Below, in pieces: positions 9,360-18,857 of a DNA stretch of 51,201 nt. Made by a program: the position numbers and the translations under genes. The notes under the pieces were generated by a model that had not been told where the DNA came from, did no database searches, and saw nothing but the letters and a program-made list of their open reading frames with translations. Source of the DNA: an uncultured Brachyspira sp. (GTDB taxonomy: Bacteria > Spirochaetota > Brachyspiria > Brachyspirales > Brachyspiraceae); contig NZ_CALXRM010000016.1 of NCBI RefSeq assembly GCF_944390845.1, positions 1-51,201 of the forward strand, in the 5' to 3' direction. Positions within the stretch are counted from its first letter, which is position 1, and each line of letters starts with the position of its first letter.

Positions 9360-9466
9360 CTTACTAACACTTGAAAAATCTAAAAAATCAATTTTCATAT
9401 TAGAAATACTTTGAGCATCTATAATTTTTTTAATTCTTATCTAGTACAAGGTTTGTATTTATTCAT
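9360..9466 (-). pseudogene. Decayed N-terminal fragment of a DUF285 gene
   Basis: Reading leftward from an ATG at 9466 gives MNKYKPCTR, stop, ELKKL, stop. This matches the family N-cap (MKYKPQTKEELKKL) with stop codons. After a frame change it continues roughly as SISNMKIDF, comparable to the SINLGSIDTS region. Nothing recognisable follows. The rest of the gap 9017-9489 is A+T-rich with no other gene. Confidence 0.6.
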
Positions 9467-9489
9467 TAATTATCCTTTAGTAATGAAAT

Positions 9490-10140
9490 TTAAAATTGAT
9501 TTATCTCAGAAGTTTTTACAGCATCTAAAAATTCTTTTATAGCTTTATCAAACTTTAATTTATTATAATCTTCTAAATGCATTTTTTCTTTTAAATAAGG
9601 CAAAGCAATATTTAAATGATTTTCTCTATACCCTATTTTTTCATCGGTAAGTAAAACAAATCCTAAATCACTATATAATTTTATGGCTCTAAAACTTCCA
9701 GCCTGAGTATGCAAAAATATCGGAAAGTCTTTTTCATCTATAGAATTTAAAACATAAGAAATTAAAGCCCTTCCTATACCCTGCCCCTCATATTCTTTTT
9801 TTACTTTAAACCAATGTATCGTAGTTATAGAATTATAAGCCTTCCAAGCAAAACATGTTCCTATAGGAGTATCATTTTCATCACAAATAAATAAACATTT
9901 TTCAAAAAATAATTTTTCATTATTTCCATACACATCTTTGAAATATTGCTCCATAAAACCTCTATAGTTTTTCTTATCTTCTTCATTATCAAATGGAAAT
10001 TCAAACCATAAATTTAATTCATCTCTTTTGCAATTTCTTATATGATAACCATTAGGAATATCTGACAATGCATTTTTATTAATCGATTTGCACATCATAA
10101 ATAAATTACTATCTTCTATTTTACTCATTTCAATACTCAT
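9490..10140 (-). CDS. GNAT-family N-acetyltransferase
   Basis: The 216-residue protein has the GNAT acetyl-CoA binding signature around residues 120-135 (VKKEYEGQGIGRALISYVL, a Q-x-x-G-x-G motif), preceded by a beta strand (ITTIHWFKV) and followed by HTQAGSFRAIKLYSDLGF, the usual late helix-strand of the fold. It would transfer an acetyl group to a small molecule or protein amine; the substrate cannot be told. The gene starts 6 nt after the stop codon of the 180-residue DUF285 gene, so the two are probably cotranscribed. A second Met at residue 5 is an alternative start. Confidence 0.85.
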   Translation of the reverse strand: MSIEMSKIEDSNLFMMCKSINKNALSDIPNGYHIRNCKRDELNLWFEFPFDNEEDKKNYRGFMEQYFKDVYGNNEKLFFEKCLFICDENDTPIGTCFAWKAYNSITTIHWFKVKKEYEGQGIGRALISYVLNSIDEKDFPIFLHTQAGSFRAIKLYSDLGFVLLTDEKIGYRENHLNIALPYLKEKMHLEDYNKLKFDKAIKEFLDAVKTSEINQF

Positions 10141-10146
10141 TATTTA

Positions 10147-10689
10147 TTACTCACTTTTATACCAAACTGGAGTATTATCCTGCATAGCAGAGCAGTAAAA
10201 AGACATATTCATCTTTGCATTTTTTGCCAAAACCCAAGAATCTAAATTCTGATTAAAACTATCAGCTACCCAAAACATACCATCAATATTTTTTACTTTA
10301 CTTACATTCCAATTATCTAAAGGCTGATTAAAGAGTCTAGCAATCCTAAACATATTTTCCATATTAGTAACATTAGAAACGTCCCAACTATTTAAAGGTT
10401 GATTAAATTTCTCAGCACGGCAAAACATATTACTCATATTCTTTACTTTAGATACATTCCAATTTGATATGTCATGATTAAAACTTTTAGCACCGCAAAA
10501 CATTGAACTCATATCTGTAACTTGTGAAGTATCCCAAGTTTCAATACCTTTAAAATTTCTTAGCATAGAATTTTCAAATAATCCTGACATATCAGTTATT
10601 AGGCTTGTATCTATTCTATCAAATTTTATTTTTCTTTCTATCAAATCTATTAATTCATCTTTTGTTACTGGTTTATATTTATCTTTCAT
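10147..10689 (-). CDS. Short DUF285 (BspA-like LRR) protein
   Basis: This 180-residue protein has the complete family plan in small form: N-cap (KYKPVTKDELIDLI, RIDTSLITDMS), five DUF285 repeats (GIETWDTSQVTDMSSMF onward) and the C-cap (SAMQDNTPVWYK). It has no linker, no DUF4132 domain and no signal peptide. AGAAGG lies about 9 nt before the ATG. It is the first gene of a likely two-gene unit with the GNAT acetyltransferase just downstream, so it may act as that enzyme's adaptor; this is speculation from position only. Confidence 0.87.
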   Translation of the reverse strand: MKDKYKPVTKDELIDLIERKIKFDRIDTSLITDMSGLFENSMLRNFKGIETWDTSQVTDMSSMFCGAKSFNHDISNWNVSKVKNMSNMFCRAEKFNQPLNSWDVSNVTNMENMFRIARLFNQPLDNWNVSKVKNIDGMFWVADSFNQNLDSWVLAKNAKMNMSFYCSAMQDNTPVWYKSE

Positions 10690-10816
10690 TTATTAACACC
10701 TTCTAAATAGCTTTAATAATTAACATTATATGTATAAAATCTATAATATTTTTAATTATTTTTCAATTTAAAAAGAAATTTATGCACAATAAATAAAAAA
10801 TGCTTTAAAATTACTA

Positions 10817-10844
10817 TTGACAATAATACTATTTAATATATAAT
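10817..10844 (+). promoter_or_regulatory. gdhA promoter
   Basis: TTGACA (10817-10822) and TATAAT (10839-10844), both perfect hexamers, are separated by 16 nt and lie 33 nt before the start codon. A strong promoter is expected. Confidence 0.8.
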
Positions 10845-10859
10845 TTTTTCAACAAATAA

Positions 10860-12230
<1,371 letters not shown>

Positions 12231-12250
12231 AATTTATTGGTTATTGAAAA

Positions 12251-12290
12251 GGAATGCTGTTGATATTTAATATTGACAGCATTCTTTTTT
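12251..12290 (+). terminator. Intrinsic terminator of gdhA
   Basis: Inverted arms GAATGCTGT (12252-12260) and ACAGCATTC (12276-12284) are followed by TTTTTT. The stem can be extended inward by A/T pairs. The T-run merges directly into the left end of element E2. Confidence 0.85.
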
Positions 12291-12632
12291 ATATACTAAG
12301 AATTTTTAACTTTGTCAATTTTATTTTTTATATTGTTATTATTTTCGGGGACTAGCCCCCGACCCCCCACTTCTTTTGCCGATTAGGCACCTACTCGGTG
12401 GTGACACAAAGAACCTATATCCTCGACAGGCTCGGATACGCTTCGCGAAAGACTGCATTTTTAGTCTAAATTTCAGGTTATATACTATACTTAATAACTA
12501 TATATTTAATATAAAGTTCTAACAATTGCGTTTTTTGCTACTTTGACGAAATCCGCAGAGCGTGTGCGACAAAAAAGTAGATAACATTTATATAAAGTGC
12601 ATCAGTTTACAAAGTCAAAAATTTTTAGTAGC
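12290..12632. repeat. MITE-like element E2 (~340 bp)
   Basis: The left end is TATATA (12290-12295), 17 nt, TGTCAA (12313-12318), the type-A terminal repeat. The right end (12606-12632) is a more diverged inverted copy (TTTACA...AAAAATTTTTAGTA). The interior carries the shared block CTCGGATACGCTTCGCGAA (12431-12449), the AACAATTGCGTTTTTTGCTA block (inverted relative to E1) and a G/C hairpin near 12354 (CGGGGACTAGCCCCCG). It has no coding capacity. Nothing else lies between gdhA and the murF promoter. Confidence 0.6.
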
Positions 12633-12718
12633 TTATAGAAAAATATTTATAACTTCATTCATAATTTAATAATGAAATATAATATTATATTTATAATAAT
12701 ATACTTTACAATTATTTA

Positions 12719-12747
12719 TTTACATGGTTTAATTATGTTAATAAAAT
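12719..12747 (+). promoter_or_regulatory. Candidate murF promoter
   Basis: TTTACA (12719-12724) and TAAAAT (12742-12747) are separated by 17 nt, 20 nt before the start codon. Confidence 0.45.
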
Positions 12748-12767
12748 AAATTAATTGGAAAATTATT

Positions 12768-14120
12768 ATGGGTAAAACTTCATTAAAAGATATAATAAAA
12801 GTAAGCAAAGAATTAAATTCTCAATACAGTAAAAATTTAGAAAATGAAAATTTAAATAAAGAACTTGAAATATCAACAGACAGCAGAGATAATTTTGATG
12901 TTAATAAATTATTCCTAGCTATAAAAGGTGAAAAATTTGACGGAAATCAATTTGCATTAGAAACTTATAATAAAGGATGCAGATATTTTATATTAAGCGA
13001 CAAAACTATAGAACTCCCAAATGATGCGGTAGTTTTTTATAGTGATGATACAATACTTTTCTTTATAAAATTAGCTAGAGAATACAGAAGAAGATTTAAT
13101 ATACCAGTAATATCAATAACAGGAAGCTGCGGAAAAACTACTACTAAAGAATTGACTGCCCTATTTTTATCAACAAAATATAAAGTATTAAAAACTGAAG
13201 GAAATTTAAATAATGAAATAGGAGTTCCTAAAACTATATTCAATTTAAATGATAATTATGAAATAGCAGTTATTGAAGCTGGAATGAATCATAAAAATGA
13301 ACTTTTAAGAATATCAGAAGCTATTGAAGCAAATACTGTTTTAATAAATAATGTAGAGCCTGTACATATTGCCCATTTAGGTTCTATAGAAAATATAGCT
13401 TATGCAAAATCAGAACTTTTTAACAATACTAGAGAAAATGCTAATGCTGTAATAAATAAAAAAACTAATTGTGTTGATATATTAAAAAAAGAAGCAATCA
13501 GAAATAATATAAAAAATATAATAGAAGTTGATATAAAAGAGATAACAAAAAAAGATGATAATACATTTGAATATAAAGATACTATTTTCAAGCATAATTT
13601 AATAGGAGATTTTAATTTAAATAATATATTATCAGCTTTAAAAGCAGCAGAAATTTATGATGTTGATCTAAAAAAATGTGCTGATATTTTAAATACTTAT
13701 GAACCTCAGAAAAACAGAATGCAAATAATCAATATTAAAGGCTGCAATGTAATAAATGACTGCTACAATTCTAATCCGTCAGCATTAAAAAACATGCTTA
13801 AATTCCTATCTCAAAGAAATGAAAATAAAAAAATTGCTGTTATAGGTGATATGCTTGAAACAGAAACTGAAAATTCCACTTATCATAAAGATATAGGACA
13901 TCTTATCAATGAGTTAAAAAATATTGATGTTGTAATAGCTATTGGAAATCATTCTAAAGATATTTACAATATTGTTAATTGTGAGAAATATCATTTTGAT
14001 AATGCTAAAAGTGCCATAGAAAAGGTAAAAGAATTTTTAAATAATAATACTGCAATGTTAATAAAAGCATCTTTAGGAATGGGTTTTGCTGCTATAATAG
14101 AGGCTATAACAAATGAATAA
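12768..14120 (+). CDS. murF: UDP-N-acetylmuramoyl-tripeptide--D-alanyl-D-alanine ligase
   Basis: This 450-residue Mur ligase adds D-Ala-D-Ala to the UDP-MurNAc-tripeptide, the last cytoplasmic step of peptidoglycan precursor synthesis. The ATP loop is at residues 119-125 (G-S-C-G-K-T-T), followed by GNLNNEIGVP and the VIEAGMNHKNEL segment characteristic of MurF. The C-terminal domain shows NDCYNSNPSA and IGDMLE(T)E. The N-terminal domain has the TDSR motif (STDSRD). Length is normal. It begins after GGAAAA about 6 nt upstream and its last 8 nt overlap the start of the next gene, so the two are translationally coupled. Confidence 0.93.
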   Translation: MGKTSLKDIIKVSKELNSQYSKNLENENLNKELEISTDSRDNFDVNKLFLAIKGEKFDGNQFALETYNKGCRYFILSDKTIELPNDAVVFYSDDTILFFIKLAREYRRRFNIPVISITGSCGKTTTKELTALFLSTKYKVLKTEGNLNNEIGVPKTIFNLNDNYEIAVIEAGMNHKNELLRISEAIEANTVLINNVEPVHIAHLGSIENIAYAKSELFNNTRENANAVINKKTNCVDILKKEAIRNNIKNIIEVDIKEITKKDDNTFEYKDTIFKHNLIGDFNLNNILSALKAAEIYDVDLKKCADILNTYEPQKNRMQIINIKGCNVINDCYNSNPSALKNMLKFLSQRNENKKIAVIGDMLETETENSTYHKDIGHLINELKNIDVVIAIGNHSKDIYNIVNCEKYHFDNAKSAIEKVKEFLNNNTAMLIKASLGMGFAAIIEAITNE

Positions 14121-14868
14121 TCAAAGTAATTCTATAATAGCTTTTATACTATTAGATAATAAAAGCTTTAATGATTTCACATCTCAATTAAAAATAGATT
14201 GGGATATAAACATAAATATATCTACTTTTAATAATAAAAATAAATTTACTATTAATGATATAAATTTTGAATATGAATTAGCTCCATTCAATGTACCAGA
14301 TAAAGAAGCTGAAATATTAATGAATTATAATGATATAGATGATGAAACAAAACAAAAAGTATTGAGTCATAATGCATTTTTATCTATGAAAGTAAATGCT
14401 GATAATACAGATTTTAAAGATATTGCTTTGACTTTTAATAAAGTATGCTATTCCATAATAAATACTAATGATGTATCAGCAATCTTAATAGGAGAAATTA
14501 ATTTACTAATATCCACCAATAGGTATTTATTTGAAATGAATGAATATAGAAAAAACAACAAATACTTCCCTACTCGTTTATGGGTTAGAATAGATGTTTT
14601 CTCTGATAATAACGGCAATCATGCATTTACTGAAGGTTTAAAAAATTTTGGCAAATATGAGATTATGGCTTATAAAACGGTTAGAGAAGCAGAGAGCATT
14701 ATAATGATATTAACTATCTTATCAAGAAGTATTATAGAAAATAATTTGAATCTTGAAGATGGAAATACTATGCAGACAGATGATGATTATATAGGAATGT
14801 TCAAATTCTTTGATAATAAATTTATTATGCTTGAAAAAAACTTAAAAGACTTAAAAAGTAACTCATAA
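14113..14868 (+). CDS. DUF4261-like protein coupled to murF
   Basis: The 251-residue soluble protein overlaps the murF stop codon by 8 nt. Its C-terminal half has a pattern recalled from DUF4261: PTRLWVRIDVF, then a small loop, then FTEGLKNFGKYEIMAYKTVREAESI. The N-terminal half (AFILLDNKSFNDF...) resembles the 'loss-avoiding' first strand of that family. No enzymatic motif, signal peptide or membrane segment is visible. Cotranscription with a cell-wall gene is the only functional hint. The family assignment is moderate. Confidence 0.6.
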   Translation: MNNQSNSIIAFILLDNKSFNDFTSQLKIDWDININISTFNNKNKFTINDINFEYELAPFNVPDKEAEILMNYNDIDDETKQKVLSHNAFLSMKVNADNTDFKDIALTFNKVCYSIINTNDVSAILIGEINLLISTNRYLFEMNEYRKNNKYFPTRLWVRIDVFSDNNGNHAFTEGLKNFGKYEIMAYKTVREAESIIMILTILSRSIIENNLNLEDGNTMQTDDDYIGMFKFFDNKFIMLEKNLKDLKSNS

Positions 14869-15019
14869 CAATACTTTAATTTATAATTATTAACGCTTTG
14901 TTAATTTTTTTAACTATAAAATATATCCATATCTATAAGTATTTAAAATATAAATTCAAAAATCCATATCAGTTTTAAGTGTAGAAAAATATATATTATT
15001 TCATCTTAAAAATAAGTTT

Positions 15020-15120
15020 TAAAAAAAATAAACCGCTTTTGTGGGATGAACAAAGCGGCTTATTACAAATATAGTTATTGGGGGGTAGTCCAATCAACTA
15101 AATATATTATCGGCCGCAAG
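15020..15120 (-). ncRNA. Candidate small RNA with intrinsic terminator (minus strand)
   Basis: This gene-free interval between the DUF4261-like gene and rplT contains an unusually G+C-rich island. On the minus strand it has a hairpin with ATTGG/CCAAT arms (15077-15094) around a C-run. It then ends in a textbook terminator: arms ACAAAGCGG's complement and CCGCTTTTGT (15033-15058), extended by A/T pairs, then a run of eight T residues (15028-15020). No open frame explains it and it lies beyond the rplT terminator. It matches neither 6S, SRP nor RNase P RNA as far as I can see. A promoter is not clear. Confidence 0.4.
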
Positions 15121-15261
15121 GAAATTAACTTTAGTATTTTTATAAAAAAAAGAAAAAATATTATAATTTTTCATAATTTTTATTAATTGTAAATATTTAC
15201 AGTATTTATAATATAACAAAATAAGACAAAGAATAATATTGATTTAGTAAACACTATAAAA

Positions 15262-15300
15262 TAAAAAACCGTTAGCATTCAAATTATGAATACTAACGGT
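15262..15300 (-). terminator. Intrinsic terminator of the thrS-infC-rpmI-rplT operon
   Basis: Arms ACCGTTAGTATTC and GAATGCTAACGGT on the minus strand (15300-15268) pair with a single U-G wobble around a 7-nt loop, followed by TTTTTTAT. Confidence 0.88.
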
Positions 15301-15336
15301 AATTTTATACATAAGTAAATATTTTTAGTTTTTCAA

Positions 15337-15690
15337 TTAAGCAAGTGCCTTTTTAGCTACTTCAACTACAGCTTCAAATGCTTTATAATCATCAATAGCT
15401 AAATTAGATAAAGCTTTTCTGTCAATAATAACATTAGCTTTTTTAAGACCATTAATGAATTTACTATAAGATATACCTAAAGGTCTGCAAGCTGCATTGA
15501 TTCTTAGAGTCCATAAACGTCTCATCATTCTTTTTTTCTGTCTTCTATCACGATAAGCGTATTTTAAACCTCTTATTACAGCTTCTTTAGCTTGTTTCAT
15601 TTGCTTACTATGAGAACCATAGTAACCTTTAGCCATCTTTAATATTTTTTTAACTTTGTGCTTTCTTACTGTTCCGCTAACTGCTCTCAT
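15337..15690 (-). CDS. rplT: 50S ribosomal protein L20
   Basis: The 117-residue basic protein matches L20: an Arg/Lys-rich N-terminal arm (RAVSGTVRKHKVKKILKMAKGY), the YRDRRQKKRMMRRLWTLRINAACR segment that contacts 23S rRNA, and a C-terminal globular part. It is the last gene of the thrS-infC-rpmI-rplT operon, 14 nt after rpmI. It starts after AAGGAG at close spacing. Confidence 0.97.
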   Translation of the reverse strand: MRAVSGTVRKHKVKKILKMAKGYYGSHSKQMKQAKEAVIRGLKYAYRDRRQKKRMMRRLWTLRINAACRPLGISYSKFINGLKKANVIIDRKALSNLAIDDYKAFEAVVEVAKKALA

Positions 15691-15704
15691 CTTAGTCTCC
15701 TTTA

Positions 15705-15908
15705 TTATCTGCCGTAAGGCATTAATCTTGGCATTTCTAGCATATTAGTATCATCAGCAATTCTAGCTTTACGATACTTTCTTTTAGTATCTGGTCTTTT
15801 GCATAAAAACTTGTGACTTCCAAATGCATGAGCAAATTTTACTTTACCGCTTTTAGAAAATCTAAAACGTTTTTTTGCACCGCTTTTTGTTTTTAACTTT
15901 TGTTTCAT
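15705..15908 (-). CDS. rpmI: 50S ribosomal protein L35
   Basis: The 67-residue, very basic protein has the L35 N-terminal signature KLKTKSGAKKRF and the HKFLCKRPDTKRK segment. It lies between infC (86 nt upstream) and rplT (14 nt downstream), the classical order infC-rpmI-rplT. AAAGGA lies about 9 nt before its start. Confidence 0.96.
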   Translation of the reverse strand: MKQKLKTKSGAKKRFRFSKSGKVKFAHAFGSHKFLCKRPDTKRKYRKARIADDTNMLEMPRLMPYGR

Positions 15909-15994
15909 AAACTAATATCCTTTTAAAATTATATTTACTGTATGCTCAATCTATACGTATGATAAGTACGCATAGCTAGTGGGCTAATAAATTA

Positions 15995-16582
15995 TTATTC
16001 TTCTGTATCTTCAGAAACTTCTTTCTTGCTTGAACCTTCTGAATCGGAAGAAGTCTTTTTCATCTTCATTGGATTAAGCACTGCAGATAAATTTTTACCT
16101 TCTAATTTAGCAGGCTTTTCTGTAGTAGCTTCATTTTCCAAATCTTGTATAATTTTATTGATAAGGTCATAGCCGAATTCAGTATGTGCCATTTCCCTAC
16201 CCCTAAACATTATAGTAATTTTTACCTTGTTGCCTTCATCTAAGAATTCACGAATATGCTTCATTTTAAAGTTATAATCATGTATGCTTATTTGAGGACG
16301 CATCTTGATCTCTTTAAGCTGCACTAACTTTTGCTTCTTCTTAGCTTCTTTACTTTTCTTCTGAATATCAAATTTATACTTACCATAATTGATAATCTTA
16401 CAAACAGGAGGCTCTGCTGTAGGTACAATCTCTACTAAATCTGAACCTTCCTCTTTGGCTAGTGCTAGAGCATCTTTAATACTCATTACACCAAGGCTTC
16501 CTCTCTCATCATGCACAACTCTAACTTCTGGTGCAGTAATAAATTGATTAATTCTCTCTCCTTCTTTTTTTACTGTTGCCAT
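15995..16582 (-). CDS. infC: Translation initiation factor IF-3
   Basis: The 195-residue protein has the IF-3 N-domain (INQFITAPEVRVV...LGVMSIKDALALAKEEGSDLVEI) and the C-domain with the KEIKMRPQISIHDYNFK and GREMAHTEFGYDL motifs that bind the 30S subunit and prevent premature subunit joining. It has a short Ser/Glu-rich C-terminal tail (from ~residue 172), longer than in many bacteria. It begins at ATG, not at the rare ATT used in E. coli for autoregulation, with a 12-nt gap after thrS. Confidence 0.96.
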   Translation of the reverse strand: MATVKKEGERINQFITAPEVRVVHDERGSLGVMSIKDALALAKEEGSDLVEIVPTAEPPVCKIINYGKYKFDIQKKSKEAKKKQKLVQLKEIKMRPQISIHDYNFKMKHIREFLDEGNKVKITIMFRGREMAHTEFGYDLINKIIQDLENEATTEKPAKLEGKNLSAVLNPMKMKKTSSDSEGSSKKEVSEDTEE

Positions 16583-16594
16583 TATTTAGCTACC

Positions 16595-18526
16595 TCATTT
16601 AGTAGTAAATATAGAATCATTCATTCTCTCCTTAGATTCTTTTTTGAGTTTCTCTATAAACTCATTTAAATCCATATCTTTAATTTCTTGTGAAGAACGT
16701 GTTCTAATAGATAATTTTCCGCTAGAAACTTCTTCTGCTCCTATTATAACTGTATATGGAGTTCTTTGCAAGCGGTATTTTTTAATCTTAGTACCTAAAT
16801 TTTCATCGCCTTCATCAACTTCTACTCTGAAGCCTGCATCTTTCAATGCCTTAGCTACTTCATTAGTTCTATCTATTTGAGATTGTTCATTAAGTACATT
16901 AACTACAGCCACTTGTAAAGGTGATAACCATAATGGGAATTTACCGTTATAGTGTTCAACTAATATACCTATAAAACGTTCCATAGAACCAAGTATAGCT
17001 CTATGAAGCATTACAGGCGTATGTTTTTTACCATCTTTACCTTCGTAGCTAATCTCAAATCTCATAGGAAGTGAGAAGTCAACTTGTAAAGTACCGCATT
17101 GCCAGTTTCTATCAAGAACATCTTTAATATTAAAGTCTATTTTAGGACCATAGAAAGCTCCGTCACCTTCATTAATTTTATATGCTATTCCTAATTTGTC
17201 TAAAGCATTAATTAATGATTTAGTAGCAAGCTCCCAAATTTCATCGCTTCCGATTGATTTTGCTGGTCTAGTAGAAACAAATATTTCAAAGTTCTCGAAA
17301 CCAAAGTCTTTATATACAGATAAATAGTAGTCAATAGTATTAATAATTTCATCGCCTAATTGCTCTTCAGTACAGAATATATGAGCATCATCTTGAGTGA
17401 AAGCTCTTACTCTGAAAAGTCCATGTAAAGCTCCTGAAAGTTCATGTCTATGCACAAAACCTAATTCAGCAACTCTTAAAGGCAAATCTCTATAACTGTG
17501 TATGTTAGAATTATAAACAATCAAACCGCCGGGACAGTTCATAGGTTTTACAGCGTATTTAGTGTCATCAATTTCTGTAAAATACATGTTTTCTTTATAA
17601 TTATCCCAGTGTCCGCTTCTATGCCATAATTCTTCATTAAGTATAGCTGGAGTTTTTATTTCAACGTATCCGCGTTTGTCATTTTCATTTCTTATATATG
17701 ATTCAACAGCTTTATAAATAACCATTCCTCTAGGGTGCCAGAAAGGAAAACCAGGACCTTCATCATGGAAACTAAATAAATTTAATTCCTTACCCAATTT
17801 TCTATGATCTCTTTCTTTAGCCTCTTTTAATTTTTTAAGGTATTTATCTAATGATTCTTTACTCTCAAAAGCTGTACCATATATACGTGAAAGCATTTTA
17901 TTATTAGAGTCACCTCTCCAATAGCTTCCAGCAACAGACATAAGTTTATATGATTTTAAATAACCTGTTGAAGGAACATGAGGTCCTCTGCAAAGATCTA
18001 TAAAATCGCCTTGTTCATAGAAAGATACTGTATCAGCATCTATACCTTCTATAATTTCAACTTTATAAGGTTCATTAGCTTTCTTGAAATATTCTATAGC
18101 TTCATCTTTTTTCATTACTTTTCTTACTACAGGAATATTTTCTTTTATGATTTTTTTCATTTCATCTTCGATTTTTGGCAAATCTTCTTCAGTGAAAGGC
18201 TTTTCAGCATCAAAATCATAATAGAAACCATCTTTAATAGCTGGTCCTATAGTAACTTGAGTATTAGGATAAAGTCTTCTAACTGCCTGAGCCATTAAGT
18301 GGCTTGTAGAGTGTCTTAATATTTCAAGGCCTTCTTCTGAGGTGGTTAGTATCAATTCTAAATCGCCGTCTGTTTCAGGCGTATATGTAAGGTCAACTTC
18401 TGTTCCATTAAATTTAGCTGCTACTGCATCTTTGGAATCTTTTTTAGCATTTTGTTTAAGGAAGTCTAATAAAGACTCTCCGTTGGACAATTCATAAGAC
18501 TGTCCTAAATAATTAATTTTTGACAT
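16595..18526 (-). CDS. thrS: Threonyl-tRNA synthetase
   Basis: The 643-residue enzyme has all domains of a full-length ThrRS: TGS domain (1-60), second editing-type domain with HSTSHLMAQAV (residue ~76) and the later C...H motif (FIDLCRGPHVPSTG), class II catalytic core with the zinc-binding MNCPGG, RVAELGFVHRHELSGALHGLFRVRAFTQDDAHIF (motif 2), and the C-terminal anticodon-binding domain. It charges tRNA-Thr in the cytoplasm. It is the first gene of the operon with infC, rpmI and rplT. AGAGGTG precedes the ATG by about 6 nt. I found no T-box in its leader, which is short. Confidence 0.97.
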   Translation of the reverse strand: MSKINYLGQSYELSNGESLLDFLKQNAKKDSKDAVAAKFNGTEVDLTYTPETDGDLELILTTSEEGLEILRHSTSHLMAQAVRRLYPNTQVTIGPAIKDGFYYDFDAEKPFTEEDLPKIEDEMKKIIKENIPVVRKVMKKDEAIEYFKKANEPYKVEIIEGIDADTVSFYEQGDFIDLCRGPHVPSTGYLKSYKLMSVAGSYWRGDSNNKMLSRIYGTAFESKESLDKYLKKLKEAKERDHRKLGKELNLFSFHDEGPGFPFWHPRGMVIYKAVESYIRNENDKRGYVEIKTPAILNEELWHRSGHWDNYKENMYFTEIDDTKYAVKPMNCPGGLIVYNSNIHSYRDLPLRVAELGFVHRHELSGALHGLFRVRAFTQDDAHIFCTEEQLGDEIINTIDYYLSVYKDFGFENFEIFVSTRPAKSIGSDEIWELATKSLINALDKLGIAYKINEGDGAFYGPKIDFNIKDVLDRNWQCGTLQVDFSLPMRFEISYEGKDGKKHTPVMLHRAILGSMERFIGILVEHYNGKFPLWLSPLQVAVVNVLNEQSQIDRTNEVAKALKDAGFRVEVDEGDENLGTKIKKYRLQRTPYTVIIGAEEVSSGKLSIRTRSSQEIKDMDLNEFIEKLKKESKERMNDSIFTTK

Positions 18527-18586
18527 TATTACACCTCTTGAATTGATACTTTATATTTACAAAATAAATTGCAAACATTTCTATAT

Positions 18587-18615
18587 ACTATAACATATTT
18601 TTATATAATAGTCAA
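18587..18615 (-). promoter_or_regulatory. thrS operon promoter
   Basis: On the minus strand TTGACT (18615-18610) and TATAGT (18592-18587) are separated by 17 nt, about 60 nt before the start codon. Confidence 0.7.
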
Positions 18616-18721
18616 TCATCTTATATATTTAATAATTACAAAATAAAGTTTTTATGATAATAGAATATTAATTTATTAAACTATATAATATTAAAACGAT
18701 TGCATATTAATATTTTATTTT

Positions 18722-18857
18722 TACATACTGAAAATTTTTAAGTTTGTCATTTTTTTGTTGTTCTTTTCCCCGCCGCACGCTACAGGTAGCAAAGCCACAG
18801 ATATCAAAATAACAATATAACTTTACTTTTGACAAAATATAGTTGTTTTGGTATATA
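18722..18857. repeat. MITE-like element E3 (136 bp, shortest complete copy)
   Basis: The left end (18722-18750: TACATA, 17 nt, TGTCAT) is type A and the right end (18829-18857: TTGACA, 17 nt, TATATA) is type B. The interior is only ~80 nt, with a G/C-rich core (CCCCGCCGCACGC) and an AAAGCCAC block shared with E1. The right end directly abuts the stop codon (18858-18860) of the neighbouring DUF285 gene. Confidence 0.6.

Noticed and set aside
15060-15120. tRNA, 6S, SRP or RNase P RNA in the G+C-rich island.
   Set aside because: No cloverleaf, no CCA end, and none of the conserved loops of these RNAs could be found.
18527-18720. T-box riboswitch upstream of thrS.
   Set aside because: The leader from the promoter is about 50 nt, too short for a T-box, and no T-box sequence or terminator is seen.
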